A DNA stretch of 64,000 bases from an uncultured Oscillospiraceae bacterium (GCA_934589065.1 CAKTNN010000006.1:1-64000); one strand, 5' to 3'; positions 50,326 to 59,628 are shown, numbered from the stretch's first letter. Translations and numbers: made by a program. The notes: generated by a model not told the origin, from the letters alone.

Positions 50326-50419
50326 CGCGATTTTTCATACTGCCACTTTGGCTGCTGTAGGATCCCTGCGCCTGCAGCCTGGGCCGCCCGGAAGAAGGCA
50401 GCCAGAGAGCGGCGGGGAT

Positions 50420-51568
50420 TTACCGGTCAAACTGGGGTTCGGAACACACAAGAGAGCCATCCTCCGGATTCCTGGAGAAACGCTTCAGGAAGGGCCAAGC
50501 CAAATCCATCATGTTGACGGGCTCGAAGTGGGGCATGTCTTCAATGAAAACATAGCGTATGCTGTCGATACCCTCCGCATCGGTGTAGTCCAGACAGTAA
50601 TGCTTTTTGCCTGCCCATTCCCAGACCTTGGAGCGCTGGGCTTTCATGCCAATGCGCTTTTCGGCGGGGGTGCCCTGAGCCTGTACATAGACCCGATTCT
50701 CCTCTGCGGAATAGTAGGGGATATGATTTATCCGGAAAATCCGGTTAATCCAGCGCATTTTTCCTTCAGCGCAAAGCAGCTTTTCGATGAAGGGAGAGGT
50801 TGGATGATCCAGGGGATTGGTGCTGTAGAAGGGAGTGTGATTGCCCTTGTCGGACAGACATCCCACTGCAATCATAGGCATTTTGTATTTTTCGGCGTTT
50901 ACGATTTCCTTTTCGTCATCAATCAGGTTAAAGGGAACGCCTGCCCCGATGAGCATGCCGGCGAAGATTTCCGGATGCCGCAGGCATACCCGGACGGAGC
51001 GGTCGCTGCCGGCAGAGTACCCGGTGGCATAGACTCTGGAGCGATCTACAGGGTAGTGCGCCACCAGATAGTTGTAAAGATTCATGATGGGCTCGGCATC
51101 GTGATCCTCCGGCATAGCCAGGATGAATTCTTCCTCGGCAGCTTTCCGGGCATAACCGGTGGATTCAGCCAGAAAAATGGGCTCGCCGGAGAATTCACCG
51201 GCGTCACCGCCGTGCAGGCCAAATACCAGGGGGTATTTCCGGTTGGCGTTTTCCGGCAGCTCCGAGGAAACGGGAGTAAAAATAGTCCACATATTCCATT
51301 TTTGGGGGCCGCCGCAAACCATTTTCTTTTTCAGTCCCTTTTTTCTCCAATATTCCAGAACCTTGGGATCCATGGGATCAGTGCTCAGGAAAAAAGGCTC
51401 CATTCCATCGATGATTTTTTGACCGTACTCGCTGCAAATCAACCGGTTTACGTCAAAGCTTTTATTGCCGGAAAAAATCAGTCCTTCTTTCAGGGTGTGC
51501 GGCTGCCGATCCTGCTCCTTTGGGGCAACCAAAGTGTCCCATCTGCGGTCGTATGCTGTTGCGTCCAT
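50420..51568 (-). CDS. Alpha/beta hydrolase, PHB-depolymerase-like esterase
   Basis: Cytoplasmic 382-aa hydrolase (no signal peptide). The oxyanion-hole segment is YPLVFGLHGGDAGEF, the nucleophile elbow is RVYATGYSAGS (Ser), and the probable catalytic His lies in VFIEDMPHFEPVNMMDLAWPFLKRF, giving the order of the esterase/polyhydroxybutyrate depolymerase group. A long N-terminal extension (about 90 residues, rich in charged and aromatic residues) precedes the hydrolase fold. GGAGGATTC lies before the ATG. It is divergent from the family 5 ABC transporter and presumably acts on the imported compound (an ester or acylated peptide/sugar); this is inference. Confidence 0.8.
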   Translation of the reverse strand: MDATAYDRRWDTLVAPKEQDRQPHTLKEGLIFSGNKSFDVNRLICSEYGQKIIDGMEPFFLSTDPMDPKVLEYWRKKGLKKKMVCGGPQKWNMWTIFTPVSSELPENANRKYPLVFGLHGGDAGEFSGEPIFLAESTGYARKAAEEEFILAMPEDHDAEPIMNLYNYLVAHYPVDRSRVYATGYSAGSDRSVRVCLRHPEIFAGMLIGAGVPFNLIDDEKEIVNAEKYKMPMIAVGCLSDKGNHTPFYSTNPLDHPTSPFIEKLLCAEGKMRWINRIFRINHIPYYSAEENRVYVQAQGTPAEKRIGMKAQRSKVWEWAGKKHYCLDYTDAEGIDSIRYVFIEDMPHFEPVNMMDLAWPFLKRFSRNPEDGSLVCSEPQFDR

Positions 51569-51597
51569 GTATGAATCCTCCGTTCGTTTTGTCGGTT

Positions 51598-51614
51598 ATG
51601 CAATAAAATTGCAT
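51598..51614. promoter_or_regulatory. 17-bp palindrome in the divergent hydrolase/ABC gap
   Basis: ATGCAAT-AAA-ATTGCAT, perfect arms, about 30 bp upstream of the hydrolase start. Candidate regulator site or 5' hairpin of the hydrolase mRNA. Confidence 0.55.
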
Positions 51615-51615
51615 T

Positions 51616-51672
51616 AATGTGTGAGAAAGTATTGAACGAGCCATCCATACAATAACATAAATGTGTGAGAAA
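51616..51672. repeat. 13-bp direct repeat within the hydrolase promoter region
   Basis: AATGTGTGAGAAA occurs at 51616-51628 and 51660-51672, 44 bp apart (about four helical turns). The right-hand copy fills the spacer of the minus-strand promoter (TTGACA, 18 bp, TATTGT at 51649-51678), and the left-hand copy lies about 15-25 bp into the transcript. This layout suits paired binding by one regulator. Confidence 0.65.
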
Positions 51673-51714
51673 TGTCAATAAAAATCCTGCTTGATTTTTA
51701 ATTATTTTGCATAC

Positions 51715-51765
51715 TTGACAAAAAACGATGAATGCTATATAAATGAAGCAAGGCAAACGATTGCC
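51715..51765 (+). promoter_or_regulatory. Promoter and LacI-class operator of the family 5 ABC operon
   Basis: TTGACA (51715-51720), a 17-bp spacer, TATAAA (51738-51743). Immediately after it, GGCAAACGATTGCC (51752-51765) is a near-palindrome with a central CG, the standard shape of LacI/PurR-class operators. It covers about +2 to +15 and is the likely site of the LacI regulator encoded at the end of this operon. Confidence 0.75.
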
Positions 51766-51794
51766 TAACAAAACCAAATTATAGGAGGATAAAA

Positions 51795-53417
51795 ATGAAA
51801 CGGAAACTAGTTTGCTGCCTGCTTTGTGCAGCAATGTTGCTGGGCCTGCTTGCCGGCTGTGGCAGCAAGACCGAAACGAACACTACCCCTGCCAACAATG
51901 AAGGACAGTCCAGCAACGGATCCGACAACTCTGCGGCTGCACCTCAAGGAAAGACAAACCTGCGTGTTGCCGTGAACATGGACGCTCCCGGCTTTGATCC
52001 TTACACTTCCGGCTACAATATTTCTTCCGCGCTCATCTGCCGGAATGTGTATGAAACCCTTCTGAATCTGGATGCTGCAGGCAATCTGTATGCCGGTTTG
52101 GCGACTGACTGGCAGTGGGGTGCAGACAATATGTCTGTCATCCTGACGCTGCGTCAGGGTGTCAAGTTTACCAATGGAGAAGATCTCAATGCGGATGTGG
52201 TAATTTTCTCCCTTCGGGATTACAGGGGCAAGACCGCTGTGGGCGGCGAGGGTGAATCCCTGTTTGACTTCGACAATATGAAGAAGCTGGACGATTACAA
52301 GGTAGAAATTCCGCTTAAGCGCGCCGGCTCCGATGCCTTTATTACCCTGACCGACCAGATGTACTCCATTTGCTCCAAGAAGGCTGCTGAGGAGCTGGGG
52401 GATGACTACCCCAACAACCCCGTTGGCACCGGCCCGTTCAAGTTCGTCTCTTTCACCTCCGGTGTTGGCACCAAGATGGAGGCCAATGAGGACTACTGGG
52501 GCGGCGCACCTGCCATTAAAACCGTAGAAACCGTTCTCATTGCCGAAGGATCTCAGGCCGAGATTGAGCTGGAAAATGGAAACATTGACTGGGTTACCGG
52601 CCCTGATACGATGGATATCTCCCGCATTCAGAGCGGCTCTGTTTCCGGCCTGAAGACCATGGAGCTGCCCTCCGCACTGGTAAAGAATCTCTGGTTCAAC
52701 TTCCGCAGTGAGCCCATGCGGGATGTCAACGTGCGTAAAGCCATCAGCTGCGCCATTGACAAGGAAGCCATTATTGCCGTTGCTTACGGCGGCTCCGCCA
52801 CTGTTGCCAACCAGAAGATTGCCAATAACAACGGTGCATACGATCCTTCCTACGATGAGAATCCGATGTATCCTTACGATATTGAGCTGGCAAAGGAATA
52901 CCTGTCCAAGTCTGCATATCCCAATGGCCTGAAGTTGACCATTTACTCCGATACGACCCCCACGGAGGTTCATATCCTGGAGTGCGTAAAGAATGACCTT
53001 TCCAAGATCGGTATTGATGTCGAGATTTTTAATCTGGACAGCAATGTTGCCGTACCCACTTTGATTGCCGGTGAAGAGGACGATATGTATGCCGCCATTG
53101 GCTGCACCTCCGTCGGTTATGCTCCCGGATACCTGAAGAACTGCAGCCCCGACATGGTTCCCAACTGGGGCGCATGGACTCTGGTGGAGTGTGACGAAGC
53201 AATTAACGATCTGTATGTTAAGTCTTTGGCTACTACCGATGTGGACGAGTGCAACCGCCTGGTCAAGGAAGCCATTCGTCTGGAGATGGAGAACGCCATG
53301 GCTGTGCCGATGTGCTACCCCATCAACTACATGACCTGCAGCGAAAAGCTTCAGGGTGTGACCATCAACGGCGGCAACTGCACGTTCCTGCTGGCAGATG
53401 CCTACTTTGACGCTTGA
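51795..53417 (+). CDS. Family 5 substrate-binding lipoprotein (peptide/nickel/oligosaccharide ABC)
   Basis: Extracellular solute receptor of 540 aa. Lipoprotein signal KRKLVCCLLCAAMLLGLLAGC (lipobox LAGC) and an S/N/T-rich linker. The mature part follows the DppA/OppA pattern: TNLRVAVNMDAPGFDPYTSGYNISSALICRNVYETLLNLDAAGNLYAGLATDW, LRQGVKFTNGEDLNADVVIFSL, DDYPNNPVGTGPFKFVSF, AISCAIDKEAII and YPYDIELAKEYLSKSAYPNGLKLTIY. Family 5 proteins bind peptides, nickel complexes or oligosaccharides; the adjacent hydrolase argues against nickel. AGGAGG precedes the ATG. Confidence 0.93.
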   Translation: MKRKLVCCLLCAAMLLGLLAGCGSKTETNTTPANNEGQSSNGSDNSAAAPQGKTNLRVAVNMDAPGFDPYTSGYNISSALICRNVYETLLNLDAAGNLYAGLATDWQWGADNMSVILTLRQGVKFTNGEDLNADVVIFSLRDYRGKTAVGGEGESLFDFDNMKKLDDYKVEIPLKRAGSDAFITLTDQMYSICSKKAAEELGDDYPNNPVGTGPFKFVSFTSGVGTKMEANEDYWGGAPAIKTVETVLIAEGSQAEIELENGNIDWVTGPDTMDISRIQSGSVSGLKTMELPSALVKNLWFNFRSEPMRDVNVRKAISCAIDKEAIIAVAYGGSATVANQKIANNNGAYDPSYDENPMYPYDIELAKEYLSKSAYPNGLKLTIYSDTTPTEVHILECVKNDLSKIGIDVEIFNLDSNVAVPTLIAGEEDDMYAAIGCTSVGYAPGYLKNCSPDMVPNWGAWTLVECDEAINDLYVKSLATTDVDECNRLVKEAIRLEMENAMAVPMCYPINYMTCSEKLQGVTINGGNCTFLLADAYFDA

Positions 53418-53520
53418 TACGACTCCTGCATAATTTCTGCTTGTGCTGTGGGGAAAACCCCACAGCACAAATCTTCAAAAGACTGTAGAGCAGTGTTAAA
53501 CACACATGATAGGAGACAAT

Positions 53521-54495
53521 ATGACTAGGTACATCTTAAAGAGAATCGGAATGATGGTCTTCGTCATTTTTGGCGTTCTCCTGTTCATCTTTGTCCTTTT
53601 GTATCTGACCCCGGGCGACCCTGCACGGCAGGTTTTGGGGCTCACTGCAACGGATGAGCAGATTGAAGCGCAGAGGCACATTATGGGCCTTGATCAACCG
53701 TTTTTTAAACAATTCGGCGATTATCTGTATAACCTGATTTTCCGGTTTGACATGGGCACGTCCTATAAAACAAACCTGAGCGTCATGGATGAAATCGCAA
53801 AGCGCGTCCCCGTAACGCTGCTGATCGGACTGCTGGGCGTTTTGCTGAGTCTGCTGATCGGTATTCCGCTGGGCATCCTCTCGGCGGTGAAGCAGTATAG
53901 TCTGGTGGATAATGCGGCGAATGTATTTGCGGTCATCTTTACATCCATGCCGTCGTTTTGGTTCGCACTGGAGCTGTCTCTGGTGTTTGCCTGGCGGCTG
54001 AAGGTATTGCCTGCTACCGGTTTTGATGGCTTTAAGTCCATTATTCTTCCGGCGGTGACCTTGGGACTTGGCGGTGCGGCTGCCAATTTCCGTATGTCCC
54101 GCTCCACGGTTCTGGATGAAATCCGGAAGGACTATGTACGGACAGCCCGGGCCAAGGGCACCAAAGAAAGCAGAGTGATCATACATCACGCGGTTAAAAA
54201 TGCAATGATCCCCATTATCACCCAGGTCGGCAATGGTATCGGCGGCATCCTGGGCGGCGCTGTGGTTGTGGAAAATGTGTTTTCCATCCCCGGCATGGGA
54301 ACTTACCTCCTGGGAGCAATCAACGCACGGGACTACCCCATCATTCGGGGCGGTGTGCTGGTGATCTGCGTGTTTGTATCCCTGTGCAATCTGTTGACGG
54401 ATATCTGTTCTGCCTATATTGATCCCAGAATCAAGTCCTATTACAAGAAAATGGGTGGAAAATCCAAGAAGAAAAAGGTGGGGGAGGCAGCATGA
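53521..54495 (+). CDS. Peptide-type ABC permease (DppB/OppB)
   Basis: Permease of 324 aa with six predicted helices: YILKRIGMMVFVIFGVLLFIFVLLYLTPGDPARQVLG at the N terminus and the EAA loop DYVRTARAKGTKESRVIIHHAVKNAMIPIITQVG. The ATG at 53521 follows AGGAGA by 7 nt and is preferred over an earlier in-frame ATG. It lies about 100 bp after the binding protein gene; a small gap hairpin (CTGTGGGG...CCCCACAG near 53446-53466) may reduce read-through and raise the binding protein level. Confidence 0.95.
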   Translation: MTRYILKRIGMMVFVIFGVLLFIFVLLYLTPGDPARQVLGLTATDEQIEAQRHIMGLDQPFFKQFGDYLYNLIFRFDMGTSYKTNLSVMDEIAKRVPVTLLIGLLGVLLSLLIGIPLGILSAVKQYSLVDNAANVFAVIFTSMPSFWFALELSLVFAWRLKVLPATGFDGFKSIILPAVTLGLGGAAANFRMSRSTVLDEIRKDYVRTARAKGTKESRVIIHHAVKNAMIPIITQVGNGIGGILGGAVVVENVFSIPGMGTYLLGAINARDYPIIRGGVLVICVFVSLCNLLTDICSAYIDPRIKSYYKKMGGKSKKKKVGEAA

Positions 54496-55355
54496 AAAGC
54501 AAGAAACACGTTGACACAGACCTAACCAGATTCTGGAGAAGGTATCGCCGCAATCGGCTGGCAGTATTCGGACTGTGCTTTCTGTGTGTTTTAACGCTCT
54601 GCGCGGTGTTTGCCAACGTAATTGCACCGGAGGGTTACGATGTACAGAATTACAGGATTCAGTTCACCAAGCCCAACTGGGAGCACCTGATGGGAACGGA
54701 TTACCTGGGGCGGGACAATCTGGTGCGTATGATTTACGGCGCCAGGATCTCCCTGTCCATTGGAGTGAGCACTACGGTGCTCGGTACTGCCATTGCAGTA
54801 TTCATTGGAATGATGGCGGGCTTTTATGGTGGAAAGGCCGATAATGTCCTGATGCGGATCATGGATGTCTTCCTGTCCATTCCCTCCATTCTGCTGTCCA
54901 TTGTGCTGGCAGCCGTTTTTGGCGGCGGCGTAGTCTCCATGATTTTTGCGTTGTCCCTGGGCGCAATCCCCGGGGTCTCCCGGTTGGTTCGGGCTATGGT
55001 AATCTCCGAGCGGGACAAAGAATACATCGAGGTTGCCAGAACCTCCAGAGCAAGCGATTTTCGGATTATGTTCCGGTACATTCTACCCAACATCTCCTCT
55101 TCGCTCATTGTCCTGTTTACCATGGGCGTGGCTGGCGGCATCCTGAATGCTTCCACCCTGAGCTTTTTGGGGCTGGGCGCTCAGGCCCCCATGCCGGAAT
55201 GGGGAAAAATGCTCTCTGAAGGACGCAACTACATCCGGGACTACCCATATTTGGTGCTGGCGCCGGGCATGGTGATCATGCTTACCGTTTTCTCCCTGAA
55301 TATGATCGGTGATGGCCTGCGGGATGCATTGGATCCCCGCCTGAAAGGTAGGTAA
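54492..55355 (+). CDS. Peptide-type ABC permease (DppC/OppC)
   Basis: Permease of 287 aa: basic cytoplasmic N terminus (FWRRYRRNRLAVFGLCFLCVLTLC), five to six helices, and the EAA loop DKEYIEVARTSRASDFRIMFRYILPNISSSLIVLF. The segment TDYLGRDNLVRMIYGARISLSIGV is characteristic of DppC. Its start overlaps the DppB-type stop (ATGA), so translation is coupled. Confidence 0.95.
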   Translation: MKSKKHVDTDLTRFWRRYRRNRLAVFGLCFLCVLTLCAVFANVIAPEGYDVQNYRIQFTKPNWEHLMGTDYLGRDNLVRMIYGARISLSIGVSTTVLGTAIAVFIGMMAGFYGGKADNVLMRIMDVFLSIPSILLSIVLAAVFGGGVVSMIFALSLGAIPGVSRLVRAMVISERDKEYIEVARTSRASDFRIMFRYILPNISSSLIVLFTMGVAGGILNASTLSFLGLGAQAPMPEWGKMLSEGRNYIRDYPYLVLAPGMVIMLTVFSLNMIGDGLRDALDPRLKGR

Positions 55356-55358
55356 GCT

Positions 55359-56345
55359 ATGGAACAAAAGGAAACGATTCTTTCAATTCGGAATTTGTCG
55401 GTGAATTACGGCAGCGAGGAAGGCGATGTTGAGGCGGTTCGGGATGTGAGCTTTGACTTGCAGCGGGGAAAGACCATCGGCCTGGTAGGCGAAACCGGCG
55501 CAGGAAAAACCACCATTGCGCTGGCTATTATGGGCCTGCTGCCGGAGCCTCCTGCGAAGGTCATCTCCGGGGAGATGGAATATAAGGGCATGGATATTCT
55601 CCGGATGCCCCACAAAAAACGCATCAGCCTGCGGGGAAGCCAGATGTCCATGATTTTTCAGGATCCCATGACTTCCTTAAACCCCATTGAAACCGTGGGG
55701 AGCCAGATAACCGAGGCAATTTTGAACCATAATAAAATCAGCCGGGCAGAGGCGCGGATGCGGGCGGTGGAAAAGCTGGAGATGGTAGGCATTCCGGGGG
55801 AACGTTTTGACGAATATCCCCACCAGTTTTCCGGCGGCATGAAGCAGCGCATCGTCATTGCCATAGCTCTGGCCTGTAACCCGGAGCTATTGATTGCGGA
55901 TGAACCCACCACGGCGTTGGACGTAACCATTCAGGCGCAAATTTTGCAGCTGATCAACAAACTGAAAAAAGAGCAAAACACTTCCAATATTATGATTACC
56001 CACGATTTGGGCGTTATTGCCATGATGTGTGATGAGGTGGCGGTGGTATATGCAGGCCAGATCATTGAAAAAGGCACACTGCAGCAAATCTTCAAGCACC
56101 CGGCGCATCCCTATACGATTGGACTTTTTCGAGCGCTTCCGGACATCAACAGCCAAGGAAAGCACCGTCTGGAACCCATTAAGGGCTTGATGCCGGATCC
56201 TACGAAACTGCCGAAGGGCTGTGCATTTGCGCCCAGATGCTCCAAATGCTGCGAAGAATGCAAACAGCATGGGGTAGAGCTGAAGGACATCGGTGACGGT
56301 CACTTGGTGCGCTGCCTATTTCACGTGGAAGGGTTAAAACTATGA
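55359..56345 (+). CDS. Peptide-type ABC ATPase (DppD/OppD)
   Basis: ATPase of 328 aa: Walker A GETGAGKTT, signature FSGGMKQRIVIAIAL, Walker B LLIADEPTTALD, switch His in ITHDLGVIAM. The C-terminal Cys-rich part (GCAFAPRCSKCCEECKQHG) is typical of the OppD/OppF family and may bind an Fe-S cluster or metal. It starts 4 nt after the DppC-type gene. Confidence 0.95.
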   Translation: MEQKETILSIRNLSVNYGSEEGDVEAVRDVSFDLQRGKTIGLVGETGAGKTTIALAIMGLLPEPPAKVISGEMEYKGMDILRMPHKKRISLRGSQMSMIFQDPMTSLNPIETVGSQITEAILNHNKISRAEARMRAVEKLEMVGIPGERFDEYPHQFSGGMKQRIVIAIALACNPELLIADEPTTALDVTIQAQILQLINKLKKEQNTSNIMITHDLGVIAMMCDEVAVVYAGQIIEKGTLQQIFKHPAHPYTIGLFRALPDINSQGKHRLEPIKGLMPDPTKLPKGCAFAPRCSKCCEECKQHGVELKDIGDGHLVRCLFHVEGLKL

Positions 56346-57289
56346 GTACAATACTTGAAGTAAAGCACCTGAAAAAATATTTTGAAACCAAAGCGGGGCT
56401 GCTTCACGCGGTGGATGATGTTTCCTTTACCGTTGAAAAGGGGGAAACTCTGGGCGTTGTGGGCGAGTCCGGCTGCGGCAAGTCTACTCTGGGGAGAACC
56501 ATCCAGCATTTGCTGGATGCTACCGAGGGTACGATTCTTTTCAAGGGCAGGGATGTTACCCATCTATCCAAGAAGGAAACCCGGGATTTTATGAAGGAAG
56601 TGCAGATGATCTTCCAGGATCCTTACTCTTCTCTGAATCCTCGTATGACGGTAAAACAGATTATAATGGAGCCTCTGCTGATCGATGGCATGAAGAAAAG
56701 AGAAGCGGAAGAAAAGGTCCGGGAAATGATGAAAACGGTTGGATTGGACGGGCGCTTTGAAAATGCCTACCCAAACGAACTGGACGGCGGACGCCGCCAG
56801 AGAATCGGCATCGCCCGTGCCTTGATTCTGAAGCCGGACTTTATCATCTGCGATGAGCCGGTTTCCGCACTGGATGTATCCATTCAGGCACAGATTCTGA
56901 ACCTGATGCAGGATTTGCAAGAGCAGATGGGTCTGACCTATATCTTCGTTACCCATGATCTGTCTGTCGTGAAGCATATCTCCGACAAGATCGCCGTGAT
57001 GTATCTGGGGAACCTGGTGGAGTATTCCGAAACGGAGGAACTGTTTGCCAATCCTACCCATCCTTATACCCGGGCGCTGCTGGCATCCGTTCCTACCATC
57101 GATCTGGACAAGGCTCAGAAAATCCAGACCATTGCCGGAGAAATTACATCCCCTATCAACCCAAAGCCAGGCTGCCGGTTTGCAGCTCGCTGCCCCTATG
57201 CCACGGAGGCGTGCCATGTCAGTCAGCCCAAGATGCATGAGGTAAGAACAAATCATTTTGTTGCCTGCCATCTCCTTGACAAAAAATAA
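56342..57289 (+). CDS. Peptide-type ABC ATPase (DppF/OppF)
   Basis: Second ATPase, 315 aa: Walker A GESGCGKST, signature LDGGRRQRIGIARAL (LDGGR instead of LSGGQ, a variant seen in this family), Walker B FIICDEPVSALD, and the C-terminal family motif PGCRFAARCPYATEAC. It works as a heterodimer with the preceding ATPase. The start overlaps the previous stop (ATGA). Confidence 0.95.
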   Translation: MSTILEVKHLKKYFETKAGLLHAVDDVSFTVEKGETLGVVGESGCGKSTLGRTIQHLLDATEGTILFKGRDVTHLSKKETRDFMKEVQMIFQDPYSSLNPRMTVKQIIMEPLLIDGMKKREAEEKVREMMKTVGLDGRFENAYPNELDGGRRQRIGIARALILKPDFIICDEPVSALDVSIQAQILNLMQDLQEQMGLTYIFVTHDLSVVKHISDKIAVMYLGNLVEYSETEELFANPTHPYTRALLASVPTIDLDKAQKIQTIAGEITSPINPKPGCRFAARCPYATEACHVSQPKMHEVRTNHFVACHLLDKK

Positions 57290-57302
57290 GAAGGTGGGTA
57301 TT

Positions 57303-58475
57303 ATGAAAACAAAATCAATTTGGAATCGCAACTATATCCTGGTCCTCTTGTGCAATATTCTGACGGCGTTTAGCTTTCATATTCTGACACCCACCATTCC
57401 CAAATATGTACTGGCTCTGGGCGGCGGAGTGGAGCTGGCGGGATTTGCCGCAACGGCTTTTTCTATTACGGCGATTCTTACCCGTCCTTTTGCGGGCTAT
57501 TACATCAATATCAAGCGAAAAAAGGTTATCATGATTTCGGCACTTTGCATTGTAGCCGTCTCTGTCCTGGGTTATGCCCTGAGCAGCAGCGTGGCGATGA
57601 TTCTTCTGTTTCGGCTGCTGCACGGTATTGGCTGGGGCATGGTAACCACATCAACCAGCACGGTGCTTGTGGCCTCCATCCAGGAGGATCAGATTGGCAG
57701 AGGAATCGGCCTGTTTGGCATTGCTTCTTCCCTGGCTTCCGTCTTTGCACCAAATTTGGGCCTGCAGCTGATTGATCACGTGGGCTATCGCTGTATGTTC
57801 CTGATTTCCTTTGCCTTGGCGGTGGTGGGTTGTCTGATGAGCTTTGGAGTGGATGAAAGTGCCATGCGAAAGTCCAAAGCACCTGAGGGAAAGATGAAGC
57901 TGCTGGATTGCTTGTTTGCCAGAGAAGCGGCTGTTCCTGCCGTCGTGATCCTGTGTGTCGGTGTGGGCATGGCAAGCATTACGAATTTTATTGCCATCTA
58001 TGCGGAAAGCTTGGCGGTTTCCGGAATTGGATACTATTTCACCGTTGCCGGAGCTGTGATGCTGGTAATGCGGCCGCTGTTTGGACGGCTGTCGGACAGC
58101 CGGTATAGCCGAACCATTGTGTTCGTTTCTCTGGCGGGGTTCAGCATGGTGTTTCTCACCCTGGGATTGGCACGGACGCTGCCGATGTTCCTGGTAGCAG
58201 CTGTACTGTACGGAACGTTTTATGGGGCGCTGTGTCCTATTCTACAGACATGGTGTGTGAAATCGGTGGATGTATCCAAAAGCGGTACAGCGAACAGCAC
58301 CTACTATACGGCGCTGGACATTGGCCAGGCACTGGGCGCTTCTGCAGCCGGGGTGTTGTCGGTGCGCTTAAGCTACAGCAATATGTATTTTACCGTTATG
58401 ATTCCCCAACTCCTTGCCATTGTTCTGGTGGCTATCGTGACGGTGCGGGAAAGAACAGAGAAAAACAGTTGTTGA
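57303..58475 (+). CDS. Major facilitator superfamily transporter
   Basis: Membrane carrier of 390 aa with about twelve hydrophobic segments. MFS loop motif A is visible between helices 2 and 3 (FAGYYINIKRKKVIMISAL) and in the second half (RPLFGRLSDSRYSRTIVFVSLAGF). It follows the ATPase gene by 13 nt with GAAGGTGG upstream. In this operon it could export a breakdown product or provide a second uptake route. The substrate is unknown. Confidence 0.9.
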   Translation: MKTKSIWNRNYILVLLCNILTAFSFHILTPTIPKYVLALGGGVELAGFAATAFSITAILTRPFAGYYINIKRKKVIMISALCIVAVSVLGYALSSSVAMILLFRLLHGIGWGMVTTSTSTVLVASIQEDQIGRGIGLFGIASSLASVFAPNLGLQLIDHVGYRCMFLISFALAVVGCLMSFGVDESAMRKSKAPEGKMKLLDCLFAREAAVPAVVILCVGVGMASITNFIAIYAESLAVSGIGYYFTVAGAVMLVMRPLFGRLSDSRYSRTIVFVSLAGFSMVFLTLGLARTLPMFLVAAVLYGTFYGALCPILQTWCVKSVDVSKSGTANSTYYTALDIGQALGASAAGVLSVRLSYSNMYFTVMIPQLLAIVLVAIVTVRERTEKNSC

Positions 58476-58496
58476 TTTGCAGTCCGGAGGAATTCT

Positions 58497-59504
58497 ATGG
58501 AAAAAATCACCATCCGACATATCGCGGAAGCGGTAGGTGTCTCTACCAGTACGGTTTCCAGAATCATCAATGGAAAGGGAAAATATTCGGAGGAAACAAA
58601 ACAGGCGGTGTGGAGCGCGATTTCCACCATGGGGTATTCGCCAAATTTGATGGCCCAAACCCTTCGCTCCAACACCAGCTCTATGGTGGGAATTATGATT
58701 TCCAAGCAGTCTTCGCAGTATTTTTCCAATCTGTGTGATTGCATCGTCCACGAGGTGATGCAGGCGGGGTATACCCCTCTTGTGTGTGTTACCTTGTATG
58801 ATGAGGAGATCGAAGCTGCCTACTGCCGTACGCTGGCATCGCTGAGTGCCGGTGCAGTGGTCTATCTCTTTAAGGAGACTCCGGTGAAAACTGGGGGAGA
58901 GAACATACCTGCCATCTTTGTGGGAACTGCTCCAACAGAATCGGAGGGGGCTGCAAAAATCCTCTTTGATGTGGTTGGGGGAGCAAAACTGGCAACGGAT
59001 GAGTTGATTCGTTCCGGATGCCGCCGTATCCTTTATTTCAAATCCTCGCGGTTTCGCGACGGTCATTTGGGACGCTATTTGGGTTATCAGCAGTCCCTCT
59101 GGGAGAATGGATTGACGGCGGAGGAGGAACTGAATGTAGTTGTCGGCAGTGGAGAAGAGCATTCCGTTACCGAGACATTGGAAAACCTGATGCACAGAAA
59201 TATTCCCTTTGACGGGATTTTTGCAAATACCATGACAAATGCTGTGGAGGCAGCCAATTGCCTGCGCAAGCATGGACTCCGTGTCCCGGAGGATGTCAAG
59301 GTGATCTCTTTGCAGAATAGCCCTCTGGCGGAAATGGTCAGTCCTACGATCTCTGCCATTGAGATGGATGCACAACAGACCTGCCAGTTTGTGGTGGAAG
59401 CGCTGAACCAAATTATCCGGCAGCGCGACACCCAGTGTGGTACAACCCGGATTCCCGCTGTGCTTTTTGCCCGGGAGAGTACCCAGATGGGGGAAGCGGA
59501 ATAA
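58497..59504 (+). CDS. LacI family transcriptional regulator
   Basis: Repressor of 335 aa. Helix-turn-helix and hinge: ITIRHIAEAVGVSTSTVSRIINGKGKYSEETKQAVWSAISTMGYSPNLMAQTLRS, then the periplasmic-binding-like ligand domain (SSMVGIMISKQSSQYFSNLCDCIVHEVMQAGY, FDGIFANTMTNAVEAANCLRKHGLRVPEDVKVISLQNSPLAEMVSPTISAIEMD). It is the last gene of the transport operon, 21 nt after the MFS gene with GGAGG upstream. The LacI-class operator at the start of the operon makes a simple autoregulated circuit likely. Confidence 0.93.
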   Translation: MEKITIRHIAEAVGVSTSTVSRIINGKGKYSEETKQAVWSAISTMGYSPNLMAQTLRSNTSSMVGIMISKQSSQYFSNLCDCIVHEVMQAGYTPLVCVTLYDEEIEAAYCRTLASLSAGAVVYLFKETPVKTGGENIPAIFVGTAPTESEGAAKILFDVVGGAKLATDELIRSGCRRILYFKSSRFRDGHLGRYLGYQQSLWENGLTAEEELNVVVGSGEEHSVTETLENLMHRNIPFDGIFANTMTNAVEAANCLRKHGLRVPEDVKVISLQNSPLAEMVSPTISAIEMDAQQTCQFVVEALNQIIRQRDTQCGTTRIPAVLFARESTQMGEAE

Positions 59505-59535
59505 TCAGACGGTATCCGGATGACCGAAGAAAACG

Positions 59536-59571
59536 GGGAGTGCCACTATTTTCACGGTGGCGCTCCCTTTT
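59536..59571 (+). terminator. Terminator after the LacI gene
   Basis: GGGAGTGCCAC pairs with GTGGCGCTCCC (one G-T pair) across a short T/A-rich loop, then TTTTCC. It ends the family 5 ABC operon. Confidence 0.8.
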
Positions 59572-59573
59572 CC

Positions 59574-59602
59574 TTGACGGGCAAATCCTTCTGCAATATA
59601 AT
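59574..59602 (+). promoter_or_regulatory. Promoter of the acyltransferase gene
   Basis: TTGACG, a 17-bp spacer and TATAAT, immediately after the preceding terminator. Confidence 0.8.
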
Positions 59603-59628
59603 GGTAAGAAACAAAAGGGGGTGAGGGC

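Noticed and set aside
51807..53468. A 553-codon minus-strand frame opposite the family 5 binding protein gene
   Set aside because: It mirrors the binding protein over its whole length, has no ribosome site, and its start lies past the end of the real gene. It is a shadow.
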